From Sporosarcina beigongshangi (GTDB lineage Bacteria > Actinomycetota > Actinomycetes > Actinomycetales > Micrococcaceae): 58,304 bases of DNA. Each line of letters starts with the position of its first letter. Position 1 is the first letter of the stretch. The notes below the pieces were generated by a model that saw only the letters and a list, made by a program, of their open reading frames with translations, was not told the origin of the DNA and searched no databases. Location: NCBI RefSeq assembly GCF_016820535.1, contig NZ_JADHDY010000011.1, positions 100,459-158,762 on the forward strand, given 5' to 3'. The position numbers were made by a program, and so were the translations under genes. Of the stretch, positions 34,427 to 43,162 are shown piece by piece.

Positions 34427-34969
34427 ATGAACAAGATGACTAAGGGCGCAATCGCGACTGGAGTTGGCATCGTCCTGATGGTTGGCGGCGGCGGAACGCT
34501 GGCCACGTGGAACCAGGCGCAGAACGGTTCCATGGGCAAGGTTGTTGCCGGTGACTTGAACTTGGTTCCGGCAAGCGCCGGCGTGTGGACCAACGCCTCC
34601 GGAGCCGTGATCGCCATTGCCAACTACAAGGTGGTTCCGGGTGACACCCTGACATACACACAGCCGCTGAATGTGACCCTGGGCGGTGACTTGATGGTTG
34701 CCCGCCTGGCCGTGACGGGGGCCTCCGCGGCAGATGGTTTTGGCAGCAACGCAACGGTTTCAGCGACAACGCTGACCAAGGCCGACAACAAGGTCGTGGC
34801 CGCTACGACCGACCTTCGCCCCGCAGACAGCGGCATTGTGACGGCCTCCACCACCTTCACCTTCAACAAGTCCACCACAGACCGCAACGCCGTTGCAGCT
34901 TCAGTGGACCTCAGCGGCATCGGATACTCACTTGTCCAGCAGGCCCCGGTGGACAGCAATAACAAGTAG
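34427..34969 (+). CDS. SipW-dependent exported protein 1 (alternate-signal, RER_14450-like)
   Basis: A 180-residue protein. The leader has a short basic start (MNKMTKG), a Gly/Val-rich hydrophobic stretch and then TLATWNQAQ, the A-x-W-N signature of the alternate signal peptides cut by SipW-type peptidases. The mature part is Thr/Ala/Val-rich beta sequence with no cysteine, as in TasA/camelysin-like proteins, and fits the RER_14450 family of alternate signal-mediated exported proteins. The ATG at 34427 has AAGGGG 8-9 nt upstream; the open frame upstream is not used. It is the first gene of the exported-protein/peptidase operon, downstream of the TCTTG array. Inferred role: surface fibre or matrix component. 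Confidence 0.85.
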   Translation: MNKMTKGAIATGVGIVLMVGGGGTLATWNQAQNGSMGKVVAGDLNLVPASAGVWTNASGAVIAIANYKVVPGDTLTYTQPLNVTLGGDLMVARLAVTGASAADGFGSNATVSATTLTKADNKVVAATTDLRPADSGIVTASTTFTFNKSTTDRNAVAASVDLSGIGYSLVQQAPVDSNNK

Positions 34970-35040
34970 CCACACCCCGCAGACCCCGGTGGTGTGGCCC
35001 TGCGGGCGGTACACCACCACCCCTGCCGACGGAAGCAGCC

Positions 35041-35634
35041 ATGAAAAGCAAGCACGCAATGAAAGCAGCCGGACTCGTCCTGATTGCCGTGGTGCTGGCA
35101 ATGCTCACGGTCCAGGGCAGCTATGCGCTGTGGAACAAGGCCGCCGGTTCCAACGGCGGCACCGTGCAGGCTGCCGACTTCCGGATCAGTTTGACCGACA
35201 CCCAGGCCGGCAGTGTCACCGACATGACGCTGTCCAACGGAACTGCTGCGACGCTCGCACTGAGCAGCACGGGGGTTGGTGCACTGCTGCCCGGGCAAAG
35301 CAGCTACGCGGGAGTCCAGGTGAACAATCTCACCGACGCCGGCGGTGATTTCACCGTCCGTGCCACCACAACCGCACCGGTGGTGGCCAACAACCCCGGG
35401 TCTTCGCTGGCGCAGTACATAACGGTCAAGGCGGTCACTGCCGGTTCGCTGGCGCAGTGCAGCCAGCCTGCAATCTACGGCCAGGCGGCGGTCTCCGGAA
35501 CGGCCATGGTGGATGTGGCCAAATACGGTGCCGGGGTGTTCTGCTTCCAGGTCACCCTCTCGGCCACCATGCCCGCCAGCGTCAGCGGCCAGAGTGCCCA
35601 AATCGCCATACCTGTCACAGTCAACCAGCTTTAG
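35041..35634 (+). CDS. SipW-dependent exported protein 2 (TasA-like)
   Basis: A 197-residue protein with a leader ending SYALWNKAA, again A-x-W-N. The mature protein is a Val/Thr/Ala beta-rich domain with two cysteines (FCFQ and LAQCSQ) about 60-70 residues from the C-terminus that could form a disulfide. Residues 70-110 contain VGALLPGQSSYAGVQVNN, resembling TasA/CalY-type domains. The ATG at 35041 follows GGAAG. It is 71 bases after exported protein 1 and 11 bases before the signal peptidase, so it is almost certainly in the same transcript. Confidence 0.85.
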   Translation: MKSKHAMKAAGLVLIAVVLAMLTVQGSYALWNKAAGSNGGTVQAADFRISLTDTQAGSVTDMTLSNGTAATLALSSTGVGALLPGQSSYAGVQVNNLTDAGGDFTVRATTTAPVVANNPGSSLAQYITVKAVTAGSLAQCSQPAIYGQAAVSGTAMVDVAKYGAGVFCFQVTLSATMPASVSGQSAQIAIPVTVNQL

Positions 35635-35645
35635 GAAGGAACACC

Positions 35646-36242
35646 ATGTCTGTCGCCACCCCGGCCGCCTTTGACCCTGGACCCCGCATCGAAGCGGCGG
35701 CCCCTTCACCCACCACGGGTGCGGTCCTGCGTTTGACGGCTCGGATGCTCAGCTATGTGCTGCTACTTGTGGTGGCCCTGGCTGCCCTGGTGATGGTGGT
35801 TGTTCCGCTTGCCACCGGATCACAGTCATACACGGTCCTTACCAATTCCATGGCACCGAAATACGCCCCCGGAACCTTTTTGGTGGTCAAGCCCGTGCCT
35901 TTCGACCAGCTCCGGGTTGGCGATGTCATCACCTACCAAATCGAATCCGGCAAGCCCGGTGTCATCTCCCACCGGATTGTGTCCATTGGAGCCACCCAGT
36001 CCGGAGCCAGGGTGCTGACCACACAGGGTGACAACAATTCCCTCCCGGACGCGCTCCCCGTACAGGAGGTGCAGGTCAAGGGCCGGCTGTCTTACGCCGT
36101 TCCTTATGTTGGCTGGCTTGCCAACGCTGTTGGCCGGGGCCGCGGCGTACTGGTGCCCATCATCGCCACGGCACTCATTGTCCTGGGGGCCGTGGGCATG
36201 GTCCGCGGGGCGCTCGAAAAGAAGCGCGCCGGCCGCGGCTGA
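35646..36242 (+). CDS. Signal peptidase I, SipW type
   Basis: A 198-residue membrane peptidase. The N-terminal helix spans ~33-56 and a second helix ~168-188. The nucleophile is Ser68 in TNSMAPKYAPG; the general base is His109 in SHRIVSI, in place of the Lys of ordinary bacterial signal peptidases, which marks the ER/SipW class. TQGDNNSLPD supplies the conserved acidic loop. The ATG at 35646 has AAGGAA upstream. It is embedded among three proteins with A-x-W-N leaders and probably processes all of them. Nothing suggests it is the housekeeping LepB. Confidence 0.93.
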   Translation: MSVATPAAFDPGPRIEAAAPSPTTGAVLRLTARMLSYVLLLVVALAALVMVVVPLATGSQSYTVLTNSMAPKYAPGTFLVVKPVPFDQLRVGDVITYQIESGKPGVISHRIVSIGATQSGARVLTTQGDNNSLPDALPVQEVQVKGRLSYAVPYVGWLANAVGRGRGVLVPIIATALIVLGAVGMVRGALEKKRAGRG

Positions 36243-36460
36243 CCGGGCCTGGGGCGCGCCAACGGCCATGGCACGGTGGCGAGGCACCGCCATGACAAGG
36301 CACCGGACATTTGCGGCAGCCGCCCGGTTCCACCGCGCGGCCCGGGACCGCAGTCCTCAAAGTAATGTTGTAGCCACCAGCTTCAGCCCCGTCTGTAGCT
36401 GGTGGGCCCCGGTGCCTGATGGTGCGCGGGGAAAACGCCAAGAAGTCACAGAAGGACGCC

Positions 36461-37405
36461 ATGAGCACCAAGCAACCAGGGCCCTCCACAGGCCGTCGCC
36501 AGCCCAAACTACCCGGGTTGAGAATGGCTGCCACTGCCTTTGTCCTGACAGTTCTCCTCGGGGCCGGCGGCATCGCCCTTGCAAACTGGAACCAAAGCGC
36601 CATCACCACAATCGATGTCACGGCAGGCGCAGTGCCCACGCCGAGCCCCTCCCCGGACCCCGTCCCCACGCCGGTGCCAGCCCCGGCACCGGGGAACATT
36701 GTGGCCAATCCCGTGATCACGGCCCTGCCGGAAAAGATTGACGCCGCCACCATTGCCTGCATCAGCCCGGGGAACTCCGGAAATTTCACCTTCAACTGGA
36801 CGGGCAGGCAAACCGCCGGCACCAGCTACGTGGTCTCGCTGAAGTCCCAGACCTCCTCACTGGCCTTTCAGCAGTCCCAGACCGTCACGCAGGCAACGGC
36901 CAACTTCTCGCTGGAAAACAAGGCTGCAGCCTACGGGAACTACTTGCTGCGCATCCAGGCAGTGAGCACCAGCACCGGGATTGCCGGCGACCCGAGCTAC
37001 AGGACGCTGCGGTACTTTGGCAAGGACAACACCGGCTGCGACTATGGAACAAGCGACGGGCAACCACCCTTGGGCGCCCTTTCGATGCGCGCGGAGCCCG
37101 TGGCCCCGCGTCCGAACGACAATCTTCTCAAGATCAGCTGGACTGCCAGTGCGGCCACCAGCTATGTGGTGACAGTCGTGCTCCCGGGGCCAGTCCCCGC
37201 GTACGGTGCGGAATTCACCACCTCGGCGCTGGGAGCCACACTGGCCTTCCCCGCACGTTCCTGGAACCAGGCCGGAACCAGCGTCGCCGATGCCGCCTAC
37301 TTTGGGCAGTATTCGCTGCGGATCCTGCCCATGAACGGCACCCAGGCAGGAGACCCCATCTACAAGACCGTCCAGTACGGGCCCTACGATCTCACTGTTT
37401 GGTGA
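36461..37405 (+). CDS. SipW-dependent exported protein 3 with Pro-rich linker and duplicated domain
   Basis: A 314-residue protein. A basic start, one hydrophobic stretch and IALANWNQSA again show the A-x-W-N leader. A Pro/Thr/Ser linker follows at ~57-78. The rest consists of two copies of a ~110-residue beta domain: both have W-T, T-S-Y-V-V, a Tyr-Gly-(Asn/Gln)-Tyr-x-Leu-Arg-Ile motif and a G-D-P-x-Y-(R/K)-T ending, like fibronectin type III repeats. ATG at 36461 follows GAAGGA. It lies 218 bases after the peptidase, so it may have its own promoter. Its last 14 bases overlap the convergent sensor-kinase gene. Confidence 0.85.
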   Translation: MSTKQPGPSTGRRQPKLPGLRMAATAFVLTVLLGAGGIALANWNQSAITTIDVTAGAVPTPSPSPDPVPTPVPAPAPGNIVANPVITALPEKIDAATIACISPGNSGNFTFNWTGRQTAGTSYVVSLKSQTSSLAFQQSQTVTQATANFSLENKAAAYGNYLLRIQAVSTSTGIAGDPSYRTLRYFGKDNTGCDYGTSDGQPPLGALSMRAEPVAPRPNDNLLKISWTASAATSYVVTVVLPGPVPAYGAEFTTSALGATLAFPARSWNQAGTSVADAAYFGQYSLRILPMNGTQAGDPIYKTVQYGPYDLTVW

Positions 37406-39074
37406 CCATCCGGCTGCCGGCATCGGAGTCGAGCACGCAGGCGGGGATGACGAAGCTCATGGTGGTTCCCTCGCCCTGCCGGCTGGACACGGACAGCACT
37501 CCGCCGTGGGTGTCGATGATGGTCTTGCAAATCATCAACCCCAGCCCGATTCCAGGGATGCCCCGCCCCACGGCGGTGCCGGCCCGGTAGAACTTTTGAA
37601 ACACGCCGGCTTGTTCGGAAGCGCTCATGCCCAGTCCGGTATCGGTGACCTGGCACCGCAGGTCGGTGCCATCCGCCCAGGCCCGGACCGAGAGGGTGCC
37701 GCCGTCGGGAGAGTACTTGATCGCATTGGAGAGCAGGTTGTCCAACACCTGGCTGATCCGGGCGCCGTCCACCATGGCCACGAGCGGCTCCTGGCATTGA
37801 TGGTCAATGGCCACCCCGTTCGCCGCCGCGGCGGGTCCCGCCGAGGCGATGCTGTCTGAGAGCAGCCCGGCCACGTTGCTGGGGGAGCGGTCCACGGTGA
37901 TGGTCGAAGTGGTGAGAAGGTCTGAGACCAGCCCGCCGAGGCGTTCGGCATTTCTCTCGGCAATGCCCAGGAAGCGCGTCACGTCCCGGGGATCCATGCC
38001 CGGTTCTTCCAGGACCAATGAAATATAGGACTGGATGGCTGTCAGCGGAGTTCGGAATTCGTGCGACACATTGGCCACGAAGTCGTTCTTGGCGCTCAGG
38101 GCATTGACCATGTCGGTGACGTCGTGGAAGGCAACCACCGCACCGTCGTTGGTGCCATCCCCATGGCGGATCATCCGGGCCGTTGTGGAAACGGCCCGGG
38201 CCTCTTCGCCGGCGCCGATCCAGATCTGGAAGTTGGTGAACGTCTCCCCGTTGATGGCGCGGCGGACGGGGCGTGATTCCGTTGCCAAGGGAACCCTGTC
38301 CGGGCTGAAGAGCAGCAGCTCGCCCTCATGGGGATCGGGGTTCTCCGGCGGCCGGCCGAGCTCGTGGAGCCCCTTTTGGGTTGCGTTCATCAACTGGTCA
38401 TGGCCTTGCGCATCCACCACAACCACGCCAACGCCGACCGTGTCCACCACGGCATCCAGCAGGCGCTCGCGGCGCTGGCTCTCCTCCAGTGCTTCGCGCA
38501 GCTGCCTGTCCTTCGCCAGCAGGGAGTTGTTTTGCCCTTCCATGCTGGTGGTTATCACCACCACGGAAATGGCAAAGATCATCATCATGAAGGGGAAAAG
38601 CAGGGGCCTGATGAGCGTCTCGGCCGTTACCTCACCCGAGCCGAACACGGAAATCCAGACGATCAGCAGACTGGCCAGCGTGCTTGAAACCACCGCAGTC
38701 CTTGGAGCGATACCCGAAGAGCAAAGCCAAAATACCGGGAAGAGTCCCAGGAGGCCAACGGCGGAAAGCAGTGTCTGGCTGCCCTCGCGGAAGAAGAGCA
38801 CCACAACGAAATCCAGGTACGGAATCACCACGATCGCGGCCGGGTGCAGCCTTTGCCACGGGACTGCAAGGCAGGCAACTGCCAACACGAGGTTGATGGC
38901 CAGGCCGGCCAGCAGGTATTGGTTGCCAAAGAGGGCTGGGTCCAGGAGCGCGATGAGAATGGATGCCAGGACCACAGTCGCAAAGAACGGAAGCTGGGCA
39001 AGAATCACGCGCCCACGCAGCGACCGTTGGTAGAAAAGCCTGCCTATGAGCTGGTTCGATGGTGTGTCAGGCAC
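37392..39074 (-). CDS. Membrane sensor histidine kinase with PAS domain
   Basis: A 560-residue kinase. Six predicted helices (about 23-43, 52-72, 79-95, 102-118, 126-145, 155-176) with short loops form an integral-membrane sensor. A helical linker (~180-207), a PAS domain (~207-325), HisKA with His338 (NVSHEFRTPL) and a HATPase_c domain (NLLSNAIKYS, DTGLGMS, GIGLGLMICK) follow. The GTG at 39074 is chosen for GGAAG 6 nt ahead; upstream codons are Arg-rich and unlikely. It is divergent from the response regulator and its 3' end overlaps exported protein 3. The signal is unknown; the many-helix sensor suggests a membrane or lipid cue. Confidence 0.92.
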   Translation of the reverse strand: MPDTPSNQLIGRLFYQRSLRGRVILAQLPFFATVVLASILIALLDPALFGNQYLLAGLAINLVLAVACLAVPWQRLHPAAIVVIPYLDFVVVLFFREGSQTLLSAVGLLGLFPVFWLCSSGIAPRTAVVSSTLASLLIVWISVFGSGEVTAETLIRPLLFPFMMMIFAISVVVITTSMEGQNNSLLAKDRQLREALEESQRRERLLDAVVDTVGVGVVVVDAQGHDQLMNATQKGLHELGRPPENPDPHEGELLLFSPDRVPLATESRPVRRAINGETFTNFQIWIGAGEEARAVSTTARMIRHGDGTNDGAVVAFHDVTDMVNALSAKNDFVANVSHEFRTPLTAIQSYISLVLEEPGMDPRDVTRFLGIAERNAERLGGLVSDLLTTSTITVDRSPSNVAGLLSDSIASAGPAAAANGVAIDHQCQEPLVAMVDGARISQVLDNLLSNAIKYSPDGGTLSVRAWADGTDLRCQVTDTGLGMSASEQAGVFQKFYRAGTAVGRGIPGIGLGLMICKTIIDTHGGVLSVSSRQGEGTTMSFVIPACVLDSDAGSRMVTKQ

Positions 39075-39300
39075 TGTTACTTCCGCTAATTTTCGATTCC
39101 CGTGCCGCGATTTTCGTGGCCCTGCGCCGGCCCTGCGCCGGCGCTGCGGCCCCTCCATGGAACTGATGACCGGAACGGGAAGCACTCAACGGCCGCAGAT
39201 TAAGATGATGCCATACTGTAGGTATAAACGGGCCTGGGGGCTCGCCAAGCGCCTGACATGGCGTGTTCGTCAACATGGTGTAAGTGATGTGGTGGGGGAA

Positions 39301-40116
39301 ATGGACGATCCTCGTGTGGCTGTCATTATTGAGGATGACCAGGATATTCGGGAATTGATTGGCGTGGTTCTCAGCCAGTCAGGATTTGAGGTGCATGCTG
39401 CCAACAGCGGGGCTGGCGGCGTGGAGTTGGTTCGCGCGAAGAACCCCGCAATAGTGACCCTGGACCTGGGGCTTCCCGACATCGACGGATTTGAGGTGGT
39501 GCGCCGGATTCGTCTGTTCAGCGATGCCTACATTGTCATGCTGACGGGCCGCGCGGATGAAATGGACACACTGCTGGGCTTGGAAGCCGGTGCCGACGAC
39601 TATCTCACCAAACCCTTCCGTCCGAGGGAACTAAGGGCCAGGATCGGTGCCATGATGCGCCGTCCCCGGCATGCCGGCGAAGTGCTCCCGAGCGGATCAA
39701 GTGCCCAGGAAGGTGGTGCAGCTGTCACCCCGGATGTGCAGCCTGCCGCGACAAGCCAGCCGGAGGGTGCAGCCACTCCCGGGACTTCGTCCGCGGCACC
39801 GCTGGCGGTCAACGGCTTGGTGCTGAACAGCGGAAACCGAACCGCTGAAGTGGACGGAACCGAACTCGAGCTGACACGCACCGAATTCGACCTGCTCCAC
39901 GCGATTGTGGACAGCGGCAAGCAGGTGCGCACCAAATCAGACCTGGTGCGCCGCCTGCGGGGGGACGAATACGACGTGGGCACCTACATCAGTGACGCTG
40001 ACGAGCGCACCATTGAGGTCCACATGGCGAACCTGCGCCGCAAACTCGGCGACAATCCGCGTGAACCCCGCTGGATCAAGACAGTCCGGGGCGTCGGCTA
40101 CCGGCTTGTCCACTAG
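39301..40116 (+). CDS. OmpR-family response regulator
   Basis: A 271-residue regulator. The receiver carries Asp12/Asp13, phosphoacceptor Asp55 (VTLDLGLPD), Thr82 and Lys104 (YLTKPF). A long Ala/Pro/Ser linker (~125-165) leads to a winged-helix output domain (TRTEFDLLHAIV ... RTIEVHMANLRRKLG ... VRGVGYRL). The ATG at 39301 follows GGTGGGGGAA. It is divergent from the sensor kinase across 226 bases and is very likely its partner. The TCTTGRG direct repeats at 34147-34164 and 34270-34314 are candidate targets; no copy was seen in its own promoter. Confidence 0.94.
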   Translation: MDDPRVAVIIEDDQDIRELIGVVLSQSGFEVHAANSGAGGVELVRAKNPAIVTLDLGLPDIDGFEVVRRIRLFSDAYIVMLTGRADEMDTLLGLEAGADDYLTKPFRPRELRARIGAMMRRPRHAGEVLPSGSSAQEGGAAVTPDVQPAATSQPEGAATPGTSSAAPLAVNGLVLNSGNRTAEVDGTELELTRTEFDLLHAIVDSGKQVRTKSDLVRRLRGDEYDVGTYISDADERTIEVHMANLRRKLGDNPREPRWIKTVRGVGYRLVH

Positions 40117-40139
40117 TCGGGGCCAGGGCCCGAAGACAA

Positions 40140-40201
40140 CAAGGCCGCAGTGCCGCAGGGGCCAGCCCTTGCGAGCCTTTCCCTGCGGTACTGCGGCCTT
40201 G
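40140..40201. terminator. Bidirectional terminator between response regulator and accBC
   Basis: 21-bp arms (40140-40160 with 40181-40201, one G-T wobble) and a 20-nt loop, 24 bases after the regulator stop and 17 before the accBC stop. Confidence 0.8.
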
Positions 40202-40217
40202 GCCGGATGATTCGGGG

Positions 40218-42017
40218 TTAGTCCTCGATGGTGGCGAGGACTGCGCCTGCCGAGACGGTGTCGCCTGCGGATGCGCTGAGCCCGGTCACGACGCCGGCGC
40301 GGTGCGCGGTCAGCGGCTGCTCCATCTTCATGGCTTCCAGGACCACGATGAGGTCGCCCTCGGCCACGACGTCGCCGTCGGCCACAGCCACCTTCACAAT
40401 GGTGCCCTGCATGGGCGAGGCCAGGGCGTTGCCGTTGGCGGCGGCAGGGCCGGCGCTGCGGTTGCGCCCGGCCTTCTTGGCCTTCTTCGCCCCGTTGCCC
40501 GAGCTGCTGCCCACCGAGAACGACGACGGCAACGTCACCTCAAGCCGCTTGCCGCCCACCTCAACGGTGACGCTTTGGCGCGAACCGGCGTCGTCCGTGG
40601 AAAGCCCTGCAGAGGCGAGGTCAAAGGCGGGGATGGTGTTGTTGAACTGGGTCTCGATCCAGCGGGTGTGCGTGGTGAACGCGGCGCCGTCCGCGGGTGC
40701 GAAGGCGGGGTCCACCACCACTGCGCGGTGGAAGGGCAGTACGGTGGGCAGGCCGCCGATCTGCATTTCCTCCAGTGCGCGGCTGGAGCGCTGGAGTGCC
40801 TGCTCGCGGGTGGCGCCGGTGACGATCAGCTTGGCCAGCATGGAATCGAAGTTGCCGCCGATGACCTCGCCGGCGGTGATGCCGGAGTCGACGCGGACGC
40901 CGGGGCCGGTGGGCAGCGTCATGGTGGTGACGGTGCCCGGTGCCGGCATGAAGCCGCGGCCCGGGTCCTCGCCGTTGATGCGGAACTCGAAGGAGTGGCC
41001 CCGGATTTCGGGGTCGCCGTAGCCGAGTTCCTCGCCGCGGGCGATGCGGAACTGCTCTCGGACGAGGTCGATGCCCGTGACCTCTTCGGAGATGGTGTGC
41101 TCCACCTGCAGGCGGGTGTTGACCTCGAGGAAGGAGATGGTGCCGTCGGTGCCCACGAGGAATTCGCAGGTGCCGGCGCCAACGTACTTGGCCTCCTTCA
41201 TGATGGCCTTGGAGGCCTCGTAAAGGCGGGCGTTCTGCGCGTCGGAGAGGAACGGCGCGGGGGCCTCCTCAACGAGCTTCTGGTTGCGGCGCTGGAGGGA
41301 GCAGTCGCGCGTGGACACGACCACGACGTTGCCTGCGGCGTCTGCCAGGCACTGGGTTTCCACGTGGCGCGGGGAGTCCAGGAAGCGCTCCACGAAGCAC
41401 TCGCCGCGGCCAAACGCTGCGACGGCCTCGCGGACGGCGGACTCGTACAGTTCGGGGATTTCCTCGCGGGTGCGGACCACCTTGATGCCGCGGCCGCCGC
41501 CGCCGTAGGCAGCCTTGATGGCCAGGGGCAGGCCGTGCGCGTCGGCGAAGTCGAGAACTTCCTGCGTGGATTCCACGGGGTTCTTGGTGCCGGGGACCAG
41601 GGGTGCGCCCACCTTTTCGGCGATGTGGCGCGCCTGGACCTTGTCGCCCAGCGAGGCGATGGCCTCGGGGGAGGGGCCGATCCAGGTCAGGCCCTCGTCA
41701 ATCACGCGCTGGGCAAACTCGGCGTTTTCGGCCAGGAAGCCGTAGCCGGGGTGCACGGCGTCGGCGCCCGACTGGTGCGCGGCGTCGATGATCTTGTCCA
41801 CCACCAGGTAGGAGTCTGCCGCTGTGGCGCCGCCCAGGGCGAACGCTTCATCGGCCATGCGCACATGCAGCGCTTCGCGGTCCGGTTCGGCGTAGACCGC
41901 CACGGAGGCGATGCCCTCATCGCGGGCTGCCCTGATGATGCGGACGGCAATTTCGCCGCGGTTGGCGATCAGTACTTTGCTCAGCTTGTGGGCCGGGGCG
42001 GATGGTGAAATGCTCAC
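40218..42017 (-). CDS. accBC: Acetyl/propionyl-CoA carboxylase alpha subunit (biotin carboxylase + biotin carrier)
   Basis: A 599-residue fusion. Residues ~15-460 are biotin carboxylase ([17 protein letters not shown] loop [23 protein letters not shown]); residues ~530-599 are the carrier domain with biotinyl-Lys564 in EAMKM. A ~60-residue Ser/Lys/Ala linker separates them. It provides carboxybiotin to the AccD-type beta subunits making malonyl- and methylmalonyl-CoA. The GTG at 42017 has AAGGAG 8 nt upstream, so the frame beyond it is excluded. It stands alone, with an inverted repeat at 42112-42126 nearly identical to one before accD at 58 kb. Confidence 0.95.
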   Translation of the reverse strand: MSISPSAPAHKLSKVLIANRGEIAVRIIRAARDEGIASVAVYAEPDREALHVRMADEAFALGGATAADSYLVVDKIIDAAHQSGADAVHPGYGFLAENAEFAQRVIDEGLTWIGPSPEAIASLGDKVQARHIAEKVGAPLVPGTKNPVESTQEVLDFADAHGLPLAIKAAYGGGGRGIKVVRTREEIPELYESAVREAVAAFGRGECFVERFLDSPRHVETQCLADAAGNVVVVSTRDCSLQRRNQKLVEEAPAPFLSDAQNARLYEASKAIMKEAKYVGAGTCEFLVGTDGTISFLEVNTRLQVEHTISEEVTGIDLVREQFRIARGEELGYGDPEIRGHSFEFRINGEDPGRGFMPAPGTVTTMTLPTGPGVRVDSGITAGEVIGGNFDSMLAKLIVTGATREQALQRSSRALEEMQIGGLPTVLPFHRAVVVDPAFAPADGAAFTTHTRWIETQFNNTIPAFDLASAGLSTDDAGSRQSVTVEVGGKRLEVTLPSSFSVGSSSGNGAKKAKKAGRNRSAGPAAANGNALASPMQGTIVKVAVADGDVVAEGDLIVVLEAMKMEQPLTAHRAGVVTGLSASAGDTVSAGAVLATIED

Positions 42018-42068
42018 TGGCAGACTCCTTCTATTCTCCAGAGAGCCTAGCGCGAATATGTGGATTTT

Positions 42069-42085
42069 CAGCATGCATGATGCTG
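42069..42085. promoter_or_regulatory. Small inverted repeat in the accBC leader/promoter
   Basis: CAGCAT-N5-ATGCTG, 52-68 bp before the accBC start. It may be a second operator or a leader hairpin. Confidence 0.3.
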
Positions 42086-42111
42086 TTTATGCGTGTGGAT
42101 GGCGATTATTT

Positions 42112-42126
42112 TGTGGGGTTCCTACA
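42112..42126. promoter_or_regulatory. Inverted repeat shared with the accD promoter (accBC copy)
   Basis: TGTGGG-GTT-CCTACA, 95 bp before accBC. With the preceding T it matches the accD copy (58135-58149, read on the minus strand) at 15 of 16 positions. FasR-type control of both genes is known from Corynebacterium; identity of the regulator here is inferred. Confidence 0.6.
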
Positions 42127-42139
42127 ACTTTCGCCGCCG

Positions 42140-42514
42140 TTACCCTCCGGCGATGCGGCGCAGGGTTTCCATGTGGTGTTCCCACGCTTCATGCCCGACG
42201 GCGGTGAGCCTCACCGAGGTGCGCGGGAACTTGCCCACGAAGGCTTTCTTGATGTCCACGTAGCCCGACTTCTCCAGCGTTGAGAGCTGCTTGCTCAATA
42301 CGGAGTCGCTGACCTGGATGGTGTTGCGCAGGTCCTTGAAATCCATGGTTTCGGTCCGGGCCAGCGCCGCGGCGATGGAGAACCTGACCGGCTGGTGGAG
42401 GACCTCGCTGAGTTCGAGGCGGGGGTGCTGTGGGGCTTCACCCGGGTCGGTGGCTGCCGGTTCCTGTGGGTCCGGTGCAACTTTTTGCTGCCGGGGGTCT
42501 GGGTTTGGATTCAT
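42140..42514 (-). CDS. Winged-helix transcriptional regulator
   Basis: A 124-residue DNA-binding protein. A Pro/Asp-rich N-terminus (~35 residues) precedes a winged helix: HQPVRFSIAAALARTETMDF, then VSDSVLSKQLSTLEKSGYVDI and a Lys/Arg wing (VGKFPRTSVRLTAVG). It fits the small MarR/PadR-like group often coded with an integral membrane partner. Its ATG at 42514 overlaps the membrane-protein stop by 4 bases. The strong inverted repeat at 43000-43030 before the pair is the probable autoregulatory site. The ligand is unknown. Confidence 0.88.
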   Translation of the reverse strand: MNPNPDPRQQKVAPDPQEPAATDPGEAPQHPRLELSEVLHQPVRFSIAAALARTETMDFKDLRNTIQVSDSVLSKQLSTLEKSGYVDIKKAFVGKFPRTSVRLTAVGHEAWEHHMETLRRIAGG

Positions 42515-42954
42515 GCGCGCAGTTCCCTGAATGCAGCGGCCAATCCCGTGGCGCCGAGGATGGCGGCGGCGGTGATGTAGTAGGCCATGTTGCCGTGCGG
42601 AAAGGCAAGTGAACCGACGAGCAGGGCCGCGACATACAGGCCCATGTAGGCGAAAAGGGACGTCATGAACCGCCTGGTAAATCCAGTCTTGGTGGTCCTC
42701 GACATCAGGGGCCAGGCCGTGGCATTGATGGCGGCCCAGATTGCGACCGTTGTGGCCAGCAGCGGTGCGCCGTAGCCTGTGTGGCTCACGATTTGGAGGC
42801 CAATCAAGAGCATTGAACCAAGGATGGCCAATGAGTTGAAAACCATGGCGGCGGGCCAGCCGGCGGAGCTGGTGGCCGAGTTGCCGATGCCTTCGGCCTG
42901 GGCGAGGAGTGCGCGGGCTTCCTCTGCGGAGGGGCTGTTGCCGGACTGGCTCAT
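42511..42954 (-). CDS. Small integral membrane protein paired with the winged-helix regulator
   Basis: A 147-residue protein. The first ~35 residues are hydrophilic (MSQSGNSPSAEEARALLAQA), then four hydrophobic helices follow (about 36-55, 64-82, 97-115, 122-140). I know no activity for it. ATG at 42954 has GAAAGG upstream; a longer frame exists but would run through the promoter. Overlap with the regulator gene (ATGA) shows they are made together; the membrane protein might sense or hold the regulator, as in other two-gene systems of this kind. That is inference. Confidence 0.8.
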   Translation of the reverse strand: MSQSGNSPSAEEARALLAQAEGIGNSATSSAGWPAAMVFNSLAILGSMLLIGLQIVSHTGYGAPLLATTVAIWAAINATAWPLMSRTTKTGFTRRFMTSLFAYMGLYVAALLVGSLAFPHGNMAYYITAAAILGATGLAAAFRELRA

Positions 42955-42999
42955 GGCGGGCCTTTCTATTGTGTGCTGCTGCTTCAGGTCCCACCATAT

Positions 43000-43030
43000 G
43001 AAACTACTTTCCATTACGTCAAGTAGTTTC
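43000..43030. promoter_or_regulatory. Operator and promoter of the membrane/winged-helix pair
   Basis: Perfect inverted repeat GAAACTACTT (43000-43009) / AAGTAGTTTC (43021-43030), 21 bp centre to centre. On the minus strand TTGACG falls inside it, followed after 16 bp by CATATG, a reasonable -35/-10 pair, so a bound regulator would block the promoter. The ATG is 46 bp further on. Confidence 0.6.
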
Positions 43031-43081
43031 TGATGGGGCATCGTCATGGGCCCTTTGCGCTCGCGCGTGGTTAAACAGAAA

Positions 43082-43110
43082 TGGCGCGCAACTCCTGGAG
43101 TTGCGCACCA
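43082..43110 (-). terminator. Terminator of maf
   Basis: GCGCAACTCC (43086-43095) and GGAGTTGCGC (43097-43106) around one base, with outer TGG/CCA pairs. On the minus strand it is followed by ATTTCTGTTT. It stands 53 bases after the maf stop. Confidence 0.65.
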
Positions 43111-43162
43111 TTCACACAAAACGGTGCGCAGGCTCAGGGTGCTGGGCTTCATGTCACGGGAA

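Noticed and set aside
40302-42008. 568-codon plus-strand ORF opposite accBC
   Set aside because: Shadow frame of a complete carboxylase subunit.
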